Assembly (NCBI GenBank): GCA_016215025.1
Contig: JACRMI010000012.1
Span: 88,382-152,381, forward strand
DNA from: Chloroflexota bacterium
GTDB lineage: Bacteria > Chloroflexota > Anaerolineae > UBA4142
Direction of reading: 5' to 3'
DNA: 64,000 nt
In this document: piece by piece, positions 32,328 to 41,264 of the stretch
Numbering within the stretch: the stretch's first letter is position 1
Layout of the letters: every line of letters begins with the position of its first letter
The notes under the pieces: generated by a model
The model's database searches: none
What the model was told of the DNA's origin: nothing
The model's input: only the letters and a program-made list of their open reading frames with translations
Translations under genes and position numbers: made by a program

Positions 32328-34139
32328 TTATGCCGATTGGGTTCGCCTGCGTCGGATGAGCGCCAACCCTCCGAAAAAGAAAATCGTCAAGCAAAGCACT
32401 GCGAATGTTACTCCCATCGCGAACGGAATACCCAATCGTTCGATTTCATCATGCAAACGTGCGGCGAGAGCTGTATCGGTCTCAACCGGAATTTGGCTTT
32501 TCTCATCTCGATGAAGCGCGCGCACGACCGTATCGTCCAGCGCAACTGCGGATAGCGTTGTCACGCCTTTGCCAAAAGCCAACATTTGACCTGAATTCAT
32601 CGTGAACGTCTTGTTGCCATTGTTCACCAGAGCTTGCCCATCGATCAAATAGAACCAGTTGGTCTCGCCGGGCAAAAACTCTAGCGCGAACGAGCCGGTC
32701 TGCAGCGCGATATCGAGTTCGGGTGTGTGAATCGCCAAGTCGTCATTGCCTTTGCCCCAAATCCAACCGCGTCTAAGTGAAATTCGATTGCCCGCTAAAT
32801 CGGCGAGTGTTTGCGATGGGACCAGTACGCTTCCTTTTCCCCAAGGAAGCAAACGCGTGTCGGGGCGAGGCGTCAGCACAATATCCAAATTATCGCCCAG
32901 CGCGACCGGTTGACCCCAATAACCGGGAGCGGTTACCCAACCAACGCGATCTTGATCGTCTAGTCCATTCAAAATAAATTCACCTGAAGTTGGAGCAACG
33001 CGCGCAACCTTGTTCTTTCGATCATTCGAAATCCAAGCAATTGGTATCGCATGACCATTGGTATCGCGGACAATGCCGCGCACCACTCGCGAAGAATCTG
33101 CAATTTTTAGCGTTGCGGTTACCGCGGGGCTGGTCGTCAAATCGATGGTCTGTGAATCGATTTGAATTCTTTGGCTTGTCGCTTCTGTGTCGTCAACAGT
33201 GAGTAGGTATTTGCTCAAGGGCAGATTGGGCAAGTTAAATTGACCCTGCATTGTTTTGGTTGCAAAAGCCGCACCGCTCGACAACGAAATCGCGCGGACA
33301 GTCAGATCAGAGCGGTTTTGAAATTTCTCTAGCGTTCCCTGAATCTTGCCACGCTGAAGCTGCGCGACCAGCGTAATCGGCGCGACAGTTGTCGCTCCAG
33401 GTGGAAGAGTTAATTTGACTGCCGTGCTGCTCGTCGTCAACGCATCGTTCAAAATTCGCGGCTCAATCTGAACGATATAGTGGGTTGACACTTGTGCGAG
33501 TCGCTCCAAATGAATGACCGCGCGACCGTTCGCATCGGTCTTGGCGGAATATTGGCGCGCGCGCCATATATACAATCGCGTTTGCGCGATAACCGTAATT
33601 CCTTCGATAGTGCGATTAGGTTCGCCGTCGATTACAACTTGCACGGGTACATCGACGTACCCTGACCGGTCGACCGTAATCGAGCGTTCCGCTACTGCTT
33701 TGTTGCCAAGCGGATCAATCACTGTCGCGCGCATGATGAGAGGACCTGAAGGCAAGACGAGAGGAAGCAGTGAGTGGCATCGAGCGTCGCACCCCTGTTC
33801 CGGTTCGACCTGAACGCTCGAATCATTATCGTTTATCGCAACGTCGAAAGAAAAGGTCCCATCTGCGCGCGGGGTGGTCGTGATACTGCCGGTTGACTTG
33901 TTGCCTTGGACTGCTTCTAATCGAACTTGAAGTTGGTTCAAATTCAAGTTTTCGGAGGAGATGAATCCAGTGACAGGAATGCCAACCAAAGGCGCAGAAG
34001 AACTAGAGTAGAGCGTTTCGCCTTCGCCAGGGCGTGTGATCGTGATCTTTAATCCATTGCCCTGGGTCTGCGCATTCGCTGGGTCAATCCTCAATAACCC
34101 AACGACGATCAAGACAAACAGACAAACGATTTTTCTCAT
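32328..34139 (-). CDS. Exported FecR-like protein with Ig/CarboxypepD-like repeats
   Basis: The start at 34139 overlaps the cytochrome stop by one base (TGATG) and gives 603 residues with a clear signal peptide (MRKIVCLFVLIVVGLL to ANA). The central part looks like carboxypeptidase-regulatory or Ig-like beta domains (GTLEKFQNRSDLTVRAISLS, RGIVRDTNGHAIPIAW). Residues 440-560 resemble a FecR domain (RGWIWGKGNDDLAIHTPE, LQTGSFALEF, INGQ-type DGQALVNNGN). A C-terminal membrane helix ends in RRRRTQSA. It is probably a surface or periplasm-facing anchor protein. It ends the operon carrying the two multiheme cytochromes. Confidence 0.7.
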   Translation of the reverse strand: MRKIVCLFVLIVVGLLRIDPANAQTQGNGLKITITRPGEGETLYSSSSAPLVGIPVTGFISSENLNLNQLQVRLEAVQGNKSTGSITTTPRADGTFSFDVAINDNDSSVQVEPEQGCDARCHSLLPLVLPSGPLIMRATVIDPLGNKAVAERSITVDRSGYVDVPVQVVIDGEPNRTIEGITVIAQTRLYIWRARQYSAKTDANGRAVIHLERLAQVSTHYIVQIEPRILNDALTTSSTAVKLTLPPGATTVAPITLVAQLQRGKIQGTLEKFQNRSDLTVRAISLSSGAAFATKTMQGQFNLPNLPLSKYLLTVDDTEATSQRIQIDSQTIDLTTSPAVTATLKIADSSRVVRGIVRDTNGHAIPIAWISNDRKNKVARVAPTSGEFILNGLDDQDRVGWVTAPGYWGQPVALGDNLDIVLTPRPDTRLLPWGKGSVLVPSQTLADLAGNRISLRRGWIWGKGNDDLAIHTPELDIALQTGSFALEFLPGETNWFYLIDGQALVNNGNKTFTMNSGQMLAFGKGVTTLSAVALDDTVVRALHRDEKSQIPVETDTALAARLHDEIERLGIPFAMGVTFAVLCLTIFFFGGLALIRRRRTQSA

Positions 34140-35098
34140 CACGGAGTTTTGCTCACCGAAGAAGAAAGGTTCCAAGGATTGTCTTTGAAATGACAACGCG
34201 CGCAATCGGCTTGCTTTTGGACATTGTGCGATCGGGCTGGATTCAGCATTTTCATTCCGGCAATCGTGCTTGATTGCCAGGTCGTCCACATTTTTGTTGT
34301 GTTATCGGGGCCGACTTGGAGTGCGCTAGCGTCGTGGCAAGCGACGCAGCTCACGTTTTTGTGCGCCGCATCGTGTCCAGCTATTTTGGAAAGACTGGGA
34401 TGGCATTTCGTCGCTGAACAACTCGCTTGCGTGGAATGTGGGTCGTGGCATTGCGTGCATTGCAAGCCCGTATGCGTTGCCTTGCCTAAATCGATCCGAT
34501 GCTTTAGCACATCCGTATCGGTGTGGCATTTTTCGCACAAGGCAGTTGCATTGGCAACCGATTCGTATTTTCCACTCGTCTTGTTGAACCAGCCAATTTC
34601 TTTGCTCGCCAGTCCATCCTTCATCGGATGACAAATATCGCAGCCGATATTTCGCCAATCGGCTTGTGAGACCAACTGATTGCTTTTGGCGATGCGCACC
34701 GTTGCATCCGATGCAAACTTGCACGAGACGCAATTAGGCGGCGCATCAACCTTGGACGCCGGGTCCCAATTCTGCGGTGAATGACAGCGTGAACAATACG
34801 TGTTTGGACCTTTGCCCAAATCGTAGGTATTGCCATGCGCACTCGATTGCCATTTTGCCCAAATTGCTGCTTGCACGGCGGTGGTCGGCATTCGAGTTGG
34901 CGCTGGAGGCAGCGCCGTTGCAGATGGCGCAGCCGTCGCCGTTGCGCGCGGGGTTGCGCTCGCCGCGATGGTCAGTGTCGGGGTTGCGGTGGCAATTGTG
35001 GTGGGTGTTGCCGTTGCCGGTGTGACTGAGGGTTGGGCGCACGCCGTGAGCAAGAGCAAGAATGCAATGAATTGAACCACGAACACGATTCGTTTCAT
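34139..35098 (-). CDS. Octaheme c-type cytochrome lipoprotein with CXXCK motif
   Basis: The 319-residue lipoprotein (lipobox LLTAC, Cys20) has a Thr/Ala linker to residue 75 and then eight heme-attachment motifs. These are CSRCH (102), CVSCK (123), CDICH (153), CEKCH (188), CTQCH (214), CSATKCH (227, a CX4CH type), CVACH (251) and CARCH (299). CXXCK is the lysine-ligated active-site heme signature of nitrite reductases such as NrfA and ONR. Its presence points to a catalytic heme rather than simple electron transfer. It is paralogous along its length to the next cytochrome and overlaps it in an ATGA. Confidence 0.92.
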   Translation of the reverse strand: MKRIVFVVQFIAFLLLLTACAQPSVTPATATPTTIATATPTLTIAASATPRATATAAPSATALPPAPTRMPTTAVQAAIWAKWQSSAHGNTYDLGKGPNTYCSRCHSPQNWDPASKVDAPPNCVSCKFASDATVRIAKSNQLVSQADWRNIGCDICHPMKDGLASKEIGWFNKTSGKYESVANATALCEKCHTDTDVLKHRIDLGKATHTGLQCTQCHDPHSTQASCSATKCHPSLSKIAGHDAAHKNVSCVACHDASALQVGPDNTTKMWTTWQSSTIAGMKMLNPARSHNVQKQADCARCHFKDNPWNLSSSVSKTP

Positions 35099-36078
35099 GG
35101 AAGTGTAACCTTTGGGGCAGCATCACGCGGAAACTGAGGACACCAATCGAAAGATGCGCCTTCGGCATGGCAGGATTGATTATCGCAGCGAACTTGAGGT
35201 GCAACTGTTATCTGTAATTTGCCTTGCGGATGATGACAGCGACGACAATCGGCAATCGTTTGCAAATTGTGCGAGGGCCAGGAGCGGAGGTCATGCGCGG
35301 TTCGCAGTGGCATATATTTTTGGAAAAAACGCGAGTTGGAATAAGGGTCTTGCCAGATCGGTAGATCGCCCGCATCGTGGCAAGCAGTGCAATCGACGTT
35401 CGGATGCTGCGCGTGGGCGACTGCGCCGCGTCCCTGCGTGATGTCGTGACAATCGATGCACTTGACTGTCGCATTGTGAGAACCATGACAACGGATGCAA
35501 TCCCAGCCCCGGTGCGCCGGGGAAACCGATTGTTCACGGATCACATCAAAGCCATGTGCTCCCGTGTGACATTTGTTGCACAATTGCATACTGTTGCTGA
35601 CCGCTTCGTATGTTTGTGTCTCTTGATTCCAAAACGAGAGCGCGGTCGAGTATGAGTTGCCCACCGGCTGATGACACACATCGCAGGTGATGCTTTTCCA
35701 TTCGGACTGGGTTATGAGTACGCCGCCGGGCAATGGCGGGCGCGGTTTGCCCGGTTCCCGTTTGCAAAGCGAGCAATCGTGCGCGATTTCGGCTGCGGGC
35801 GCATACGGGTCCCAGTTGCGCGGAGATTTGCAGCTAGCGCAAGTCGTGTTCGCGCCTAGCCCGTCATCGTATGTGTTGGCGTGACGCGACCGCGCCCACT
35901 GAGACTGAGCGGCTTGCAATTCGGAGAGAGTCGCGATGTGGACGGTGGGCTTGGGCGTGGGTGTCGGAGTGGAATCGATCTGTGCTGGAGTTGCAGAGAC
36001 GTTCGGGGATGTGAAAAAAATACTCGCGCTGAATAGTACGCCGAAAAAAATCCAGTAACGTTGCAGAATCTCTTTCAT
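35095..36078 (-). CDS. Nonaheme-type c cytochrome with two CXXCK motifs
   Basis: From ATG at 36078 the product has 327 residues with a signal peptide. A GTG at 36090 overlaps the regulator's stop as GTGA and is an alternative start. Nine heme motifs are present: CASCK (80), CSLCK (102), CDVCH (132), CNKCH (167), CIRCH (194), CIDCH (207), CTACH (230), CRRCH (278) and CDNQSCH (298). The first eight align with those of the neighbouring cytochrome, where motif 1 is CH and motif 2 is CK. Two lysine-type sites in one small protein are unusual. A multi-electron reductase or a branched electron wire are the main options. Confidence 0.9.
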   Translation of the reverse strand: MKEILQRYWIFFGVLFSASIFFTSPNVSATPAQIDSTPTPTPKPTVHIATLSELQAAQSQWARSRHANTYDDGLGANTTCASCKSPRNWDPYAPAAEIAHDCSLCKREPGKPRPPLPGGVLITQSEWKSITCDVCHQPVGNSYSTALSFWNQETQTYEAVSNSMQLCNKCHTGAHGFDVIREQSVSPAHRGWDCIRCHGSHNATVKCIDCHDITQGRGAVAHAQHPNVDCTACHDAGDLPIWQDPYSNSRFFQKYMPLRTAHDLRSWPSHNLQTIADCRRCHHPQGKLQITVAPQVRCDNQSCHAEGASFDWCPQFPRDAAPKVTLP

Positions 36079-36086
36079 AAACCCAA

Positions 36087-36758
36087 TCACTCAGAATTAC
36101 TAGGTTTGTCCAGTCCTTGTCGAACCGCATACGCCGTCGCCTGAATCCGATTCTGGAGATGAAGTTTGTCAAGGATGTTGCGCAAGTGCATTTTCACCGT
36201 GTTCTCGGTGATCGACAGCTTGGTGGCGATTTCACGATTCGTTTCGCCGCTCGCGACCAATTGGAGAACTTCGACTTCGCGCGCGGTCAATTCGCTGGGT
36301 GTTTCTGCTGGCGTCGATGCGCTTTTTGCATAGTGCTTAAGCTCTTTCAAGATCTTAGTCGCCAAGACTCCGGCAATCGGTGCTTCATCTTGCCGTACAC
36401 CTTCCAGCATCTCGTACAATCGATGGGGGTCGATGTCTTTAAGCAAATATCCAAAAGCTCCACTCTTGATAGCAGTGAACAGGTCCTGATCGTCATCCGA
36501 GACGGTCAACATGACGATTCGCGTATTCGGGCATTCCCGCAAGATGTGAGGGATTGCCTCCAAGCCGCTAAAGCGAGGCATATGAATGTCCATCAATACA
36601 ACGTCCGGTTTGGTCAGCCGCGCTTGTTCGATGGCTTCCAATCCATCTCTGGCTTCGCCGACCACTTGCATGTCTTGATGCGGCGCCATGAGACTCGCAA
36701 TCCCTTTGCGAAATAGAACGTGATCGTCCGCAAGCAAAATGCGAAGAGGCTGCGTCAT
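36087..36758 (-). CDS. NarL-family response regulator of the cytochrome locus
   Basis: ATG at 36758 has GGAGGT five bases upstream, giving 223 residues. The receiver shows ILLADDHVLFRKG, PDVVLMDIHMPRFSG with the phospho-acceptor and YLLKDIDP. The LuxR-type helix-turn-helix reads LTAREVEVLQLVASGETNREI with VKMHLRNILDKLHL. It follows the heme-sensing kinase gene almost directly and precedes the cytochrome genes it probably controls. Confidence 0.93.
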   Translation of the reverse strand: MTQPLRILLADDHVLFRKGIASLMAPHQDMQVVGEARDGLEAIEQARLTKPDVVLMDIHMPRFSGLEAIPHILRECPNTRIVMLTVSDDDQDLFTAIKSGAFGYLLKDIDPHRLYEMLEGVRQDEAPIAGVLATKILKELKHYAKSASTPAETPSELTAREVEVLQLVASGETNREIATKLSITENTVKMHLRNILDKLHLQNRIQATAYAVRQGLDKPSNSE

Positions 36759-36759
36759 C

Positions 36760-38766
36760 TCATACCTCCGATCCAAATGGGATGCGAATCGTGACGCAGG
36801 TTCCTATCCCAGGTTGTGAATCGACTTGGAATTCTGCGCTAATTCCCTCGGCACGTTCCCGCATGATATGCAAGCCCAAAAAGCGACACCCTTCGCTCTG
36901 GGTTACGCGCGAGTCAAAGCCAGTGCCGTGGTCTTCAATGCTGATACGCCAATGATGGGCCTCACGCGTAAAATGAATGCTTGCCTTGTTAGCTTGGGCG
37001 TGTTTTCGCACGTTGGTCAATGCCTCTTGGATGATGCGTATAAGCTGGAGCGAAACGTCTGGTGGAAAAGTCGGGTGACAGTTTTCTTCGGCAGTGACAT
37101 CCACTTGAACACCATAGTGCAGGCAGTACTTGCCAAGATATTCCTCCAGACCAGGGATGAATTGTGAACTGGTAGAGGATGCGTTGCGCAATCCAAATAT
37201 AGTCTCGCGCACGTCAAAATAAGTTTCCGTGGCAAGTTCTTTCACCTCGCGCAGGTTGACTTGGGCTTGGTCGATCTGTCCACCGGACAATAACTCATCT
37301 GTCACGGTCGTTTTCATTTTGAGATAGCCGAGCGCTTGTGCCAGCGAGTCATGCATCTCGCGAGCCAATCGATCCCGTTCTTCTAGTGTGGCTTGATAAC
37401 GCGCCTGCTGAAAGTGAATTGCGTTCAAGACCGCCAATCCGATCTGTTGTCCCATTGCCTTCAAGGTTCGCGTTCCCTCTTCCGTTACAGATTGCCCTGG
37501 ATACGTGATGAGCGTAAGCCCACCAATGAGCATACCCTTGGTCTCCAAAGGAATGCCCACATACGAACGTCCTTGCGCGTCAGTTTTTACCTTGAAGATA
37601 GACTCCTCGGTTGAATTGGGTGCGCCATTGTGCGAATTGTTCGCGCTTGGTCGTTTAGCCAAAACGATGTTGATGGCACGCAGGTCACATGTGTTGGGGT
37701 GACATTCGGGTATGCCGTGGCAGGCATGTAGACTAAAATGAGGATGGTCTTGACCCAACACCCGAATTGCGCCTGCCTCAACTTTCAAACTCTTTACTAC
37801 CGTCTTGATCGTCAAGTTGAGAATCTGTTGCGGCTCGAGTTGTTCGCTGGTGATGCGCGCAATGTCGTTGAGCATCTGAAGCTCATGATTTTGTCTTTCC
37901 TTCTCTTCGAGCATGGTCTTGAGCCGCAAACGCATTGTGTCAAATGTCGTCGCCAATTCGCCCAACTCGTCGTTGGATTTGACCCGGCACACATAATCCA
38001 GATTGCCCGCACTGATCTCGGCAGCGCCCTTAGCTATGTTGATGACGGGTCGTGTGACAAATTTTTCTAAGGCGGGTGTCAAAAGTCCAATGAGGAGAAG
38101 AAATGAAATCAAACTGGAGAAAAGTAACCATCCTGAACTCTCTGCCAATTCCGTTTGGAGACCAGCGACCGGCGTCGCCACCATCAAGATTCCCAAGTGA
38201 CGAATAGAACGGCTATGGCAACCATGACAGGTTGGTTGATTCTCGACGAGGATGACCGTAACCAAATCTTCGCCAATGATTTGCGAATTAACCGTTGATA
38301 CCGATTGAGCGGTGTTTGGCTCGTTCGGATGACAATCGCGACAAGGTGACTCGTTGAGTTGAAAAGAACGCCCAAGCTCGGTTGAATTTGAGCTAACCCA
38401 GATCGCGCCCTCCTTATCAAGGATACGAATATACTCTAGACCGGCTTGGCTTGCTTCCGCATTAATCATGTCTTCGAGCATGGTCATGTCCGGGTTGGGC
38501 ATCGAATGGAAAAGACTTGCCTCAATCACAACTCCAATGTGCGAGGCATGCGAGCGTGCCTGATCGAAGAACTGTTGGCGATGGAACGAAAGGACAAGAA
38601 GCGAGGAAAGCACCATGCCTATGAGCGTAGTGATCAAGAGCATCGCGACGAGTTTGAGGCGAAGTTTCGATCTAGGCGACGCAAGAGTGCGCTTGGCACG
38701 CGTCCAATACTTGAGGATTTGGACGAGTGGGGATACGCTCAATTGCCGCATGACTGCACGATTCAT
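36760..38766 (-). CDS. NarX-like sensor kinase with two periplasmic c-heme motifs
   Basis: The 668-residue kinase has two membrane helices (about 38-60 and 212-230) that bracket a periplasmic domain. That domain contains CRDCH (142-146) and CHGCH (180-184), so it probably binds c-type heme and senses redox state or a gas. A HAMP domain (231-283) and a GAF-like domain follow. The GAF-like domain carries Cys349, 355 and 360 (LHACHGIPECHPNTC), reminiscent of the cysteine cluster of NarX-type sensors. Then come LAREMHDSLAQALG with His472 and a HATPase domain with EALTNVRKHAQAN and EDHGTGFD. It pairs with the NarL-type regulator at 36087. Confidence 0.92.
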   Translation of the reverse strand: MNRAVMRQLSVSPLVQILKYWTRAKRTLASPRSKLRLKLVAMLLITTLIGMVLSSLLVLSFHRQQFFDQARSHASHIGVVIEASLFHSMPNPDMTMLEDMINAEASQAGLEYIRILDKEGAIWVSSNSTELGRSFQLNESPCRDCHPNEPNTAQSVSTVNSQIIGEDLVTVILVENQPTCHGCHSRSIRHLGILMVATPVAGLQTELAESSGWLLFSSLISFLLLIGLLTPALEKFVTRPVINIAKGAAEISAGNLDYVCRVKSNDELGELATTFDTMRLRLKTMLEEKERQNHELQMLNDIARITSEQLEPQQILNLTIKTVVKSLKVEAGAIRVLGQDHPHFSLHACHGIPECHPNTCDLRAINIVLAKRPSANNSHNGAPNSTEESIFKVKTDAQGRSYVGIPLETKGMLIGGLTLITYPGQSVTEEGTRTLKAMGQQIGLAVLNAIHFQQARYQATLEERDRLAREMHDSLAQALGYLKMKTTVTDELLSGGQIDQAQVNLREVKELATETYFDVRETIFGLRNASSTSSQFIPGLEEYLGKYCLHYGVQVDVTAEENCHPTFPPDVSLQLIRIIQEALTNVRKHAQANKASIHFTREAHHWRISIEDHGTGFDSRVTQSEGCRFLGLHIMRERAEGISAEFQVDSQPGIGTCVTIRIPFGSEV

Positions 38767-39126
38767 TCAAGCACCTTGCCAGGAAGGAAACTAGTTTTCC
38801 AATGACTTGGATTGGACAAGCGAAAAGCTGTGAAAAATGCTGGCCTACAATCCAGAGGGCAACTAGGTGTATGACGTGCAACGCGGCTGTTGAGTTCGAT
38901 TCGAAAGCGTTGGAGAAACAAAAGCACCCCGCCGAGCCACAGTTATGCTTGTGCTCGAACGAGGTGCTTCCCAATTTAGTTCAGCAACGGCGATGTTGAT
39001 TTTCTGCGACGACCATTGTCGCACGATTTGCGAGAGGAGCTGCCTCACTTTTATTTTATCACGCTCGAAGACAAAAAGCAATTAGGCATAACATCGAGGG
39101 TGTGCGTCACGATTTTGGGTGAACGT
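38767..39126. other. Spacer upstream of the heme-sensor kinase
   Basis: No supported gene is seen. A small palindrome GGAAACTAGTTTTCC lies at 38785-38799. A 65-codon plus-strand frame at 38802-38999 has several cysteines but no recognisable fold or good ribosome site, so it is not called. Confidence 0.4.
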
Positions 39127-39237
39127 CGCCGAATGAAATTCGGCGGCTCAATGAGGTCAAAATCGGTTGGAAACCGATTGACGCCAACTCGATTTATCGA
39201 GTTTCCACCTTTTGAGCCGTCGTTTTGAAACGACGGC
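39127..39237. repeat. Cluster of four short perfect hairpins
   Basis: Four stems with two- to three-base loops follow one another: CGCCGAAT/ATTCGGCG (39127-39145), AATCGGTT/AACCGATT (39161-39179), AACTCGAT/ATCGAGTT (39186-39203) and GCCGTCGTTT/AAACGACGGC (39216-39237). An outer GGCTCAA/TTTTGAGCC pair encloses the middle two. The next 135 bases to 39374 show nothing. Confidence 0.7.
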
Positions 39238-39374
39238 GAGATTGGTCCATCCGAGGCGAACTACTAGCCCAATAATCAAATTGCTGATCACCGCTATCGC
39301 AGGTGGTGCAGGTCCTTTTCAACTTGTCAAGGGACTGCTGAAAAACCCTGCTGGCTAACTCCACTTTATCGCAA

Positions 39375-40130
39375 TTAGCGTCCTAACCAGCCTCCGTCAA
39401 CGGGCAAGATGACTCCGTTGACATAGTTGGAAGCCTCTGAAGCTAAAAAGACTGTCGCACCTTTGAGATCATCGGGGTCACCCCAACGCCCGGCGGGAAT
39501 CCGACTCAAGATGGATTCATAGCGGTCTCGATCATTCTTCAGGCTTGATCCATATCTGTATCCATATAACCGGGCGCAATGGCATTGACATTAACTCCGC
39601 GGGCAGCCCATTCATTCGCCAAGGTCATGGTCATGCGAGCCACTCCGCCCTTGGCAGCGGCATATGCCGGTATGCGCCATCCCCCGATAAAACTTTGAAG
39701 CGATGCAATGTTAATGATTTTTCCCTTCCGTTTCTCAAGCATCACCTGTCCAGCCAGTTGATCGAGTAGAAAGACGGAAGTCAGGTTAACCTCGATCACT
39801 TGCTCCCAGTCTAAGTGGGAAAACTTGCGCATCGTGCCGTCGCTGGATTCCATGCGAGACCACCAGAATATCTAGGGTTCCCAATAGTTCAAGGCTCTTT
39901 TCAAAAACACGCGCAAGTTCTGTGCGAATGCCCAGATTTCCCTTGAGCGGAAAAACTTGGCGATTGGTCAAGCCGGCGAGGCGTTGGCTTGCCTCAAAAA
40001 TTTCGTCACATGAGCTGATCATGGCGACATCTGCACCATGTTCGCGCAAGCCCTCTGTGATCGCGTACCCTAAACCACGACTAGCGCCAGTCACCAAAGC
40101 TTTTTTCCCAGTTAAATCAAAAAGCGACAT
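39375..40130 (-). pseudogene. kduD: kduD-like short-chain dehydrogenase, two frameshifts
   Basis: The start at 40130 has AGGAGG five bases upstream. The N-terminal frame gives MSLFDLTGKKALVTGASRG and runs to RRHDAQVF. The homologous sequence then continues one base out of frame near 39817 at a TTTTCCC run (LDWEQVIEVNLTSVF, YAAAKGGVARM with the catalytic Tyr/Lys). It shifts again near 39539-39545, and the rest ([20 protein letters not shown] to VDGGWLGR) ends at 39375. The two shifts cancel, so the whole would be 251 residues, the normal length for 2-deoxy-D-gluconate 3-dehydrogenase. It is either a young pseudogene or contains sequencing errors at homopolymers. Confidence 0.75.
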
Positions 40131-40239
40131 CAAGTCCTCCTGGTCAGTTGCAAAATAAAATAGCCATTGTGCGACATTATAACAGAGATGAATCACATCA
40201 CCCTCGGAGCAGGGGCAATATGATGACTGGGTTTATGCC

Positions 40240-40268
40240 TTGTCGCACGGCTTCGCCTATGCTACAAT
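40240..40268 (+). promoter_or_regulatory. Sigma-70 promoter upstream of ABC permease
   Basis: TTGTCG at 40240-40245 and TACAAT at 40263-40268 are separated by exactly 17 bases. The start site would lie near 40276, about 107 bases before the permease ATG. Confidence 0.5.
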
Positions 40269-40382
40269 CATACTCGTAGCGCTTGCCCGCATGGGTCATG
40301 AGTTACCTAAGAGTACGTTGAGCGAACAGGCTGCCATAATTTTATATCACAGAAAGTAAATTGCATTTTTCAAATTTGAACG

Positions 40383-41168
40383 ATGCGTTATCTCAAACTA
40401 CTTGCCATCTTCTACAAGTATTCTATCCTTAAAGAACTCGAATACCGTGTCAACTTTTTGTCGAACGCCTTTATGAGTGTGTTCTGGCTCGTGTGGGGTA
40501 TCGTCGGCGTTTCGATCTTTTTTTTGCATCGTGACAAAATGGGCGACTGGACATTCCCTGAAGTTCTGATGGTCGTCGGACTTTATACCTTTTTCAATGG
40601 CGTGATGGAATCGTTCCTGCGACCGAATATCGGCGCAGTGATCGAGCAAGTTCGTGACGGTACGTTCGATTTTGTCTTGGTCAAACCATTGAACTCGCAA
40701 TTCTTGGCGAGCTTGCGTAACATTGTCGTCTGGCGTCTCGTCGATGTGATCATCGGGCTGGGCGTGATTGTCTATGCGTTGGGACAGCTTCGCGTCGTAC
40801 CGACGCTCGCTCAGATTGGATTTTTTATCATAATGGTCCTGTCCGCGATCATCATGGTCTATTCGATTTGGCTGGTGATGGTGTCCTTTGCCTTCTGGTT
40901 TGTCAGAATCGACAATATCACTGAGGTCTTTTACGCCTTTTATGAAGCGGGGCGTTATCCGGTGACGATTTATCAAGGCGTGGTGCGGGTGCTGTTGACC
41001 TTCGTCGTTCCGATTGCATTTGTCACAACGTTTCCTGCCGCTGCACTCCTCGGTCGAATCGATCAGACCATGACGCTCATTGGTTTTGGTATGGCAATTG
41101 GTCTGTTCATTTTCTCAAATCGATTTTGGAATTTCGCGCTACGATATTATTCGAGCGCGTCGAGCTAA
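40383..41168 (+). CDS. ABC-2-type transport permease (DUF990 family)
   Basis: The 261-residue protein has six membrane helices and the family features KELEYRVNFLSNAFMSVFW, GVMESFLRPNIGAVIEQVRDG and FDFVLVKPLNSQFLAS. These are typical of the ABC2_membrane_6 permeases. Such permeases normally work with a second permease and an ATPase encoded next door. Neither is adjacent here, so it must use partners from elsewhere. The substrate is unknown. A good promoter lies upstream at 40240. Confidence 0.82.
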   Translation: MRYLKLLAIFYKYSILKELEYRVNFLSNAFMSVFWLVWGIVGVSIFFLHRDKMGDWTFPEVLMVVGLYTFFNGVMESFLRPNIGAVIEQVRDGTFDFVLVKPLNSQFLASLRNIVVWRLVDVIIGLGVIVYALGQLRVVPTLAQIGFFIIMVLSAIIMVYSIWLVMVSFAFWFVRIDNITEVFYAFYEAGRYPVTIYQGVVRVLLTFVVPIAFVTTFPAAALLGRIDQTMTLIGFGMAIGLFIFSNRFWNFALRYYSSASS

Positions 41169-41264
41169 GCGCGACCGCAGACAACCGATGGCAGCGCAGT
41201 ACGGGGGCGGTCGTTCAGTGTAAGATTTTCCCCCAATTCCCGATATATTTGTTAGAGGCGCACA

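Noticed and set aside
38802..38999. A 65-codon plus-strand frame with several CXXC-like cysteines
   Set aside because: There is no ribosome site, no family resemblance, and it lies in a spacer upstream of a minus-strand operon; chance is the simpler explanation.
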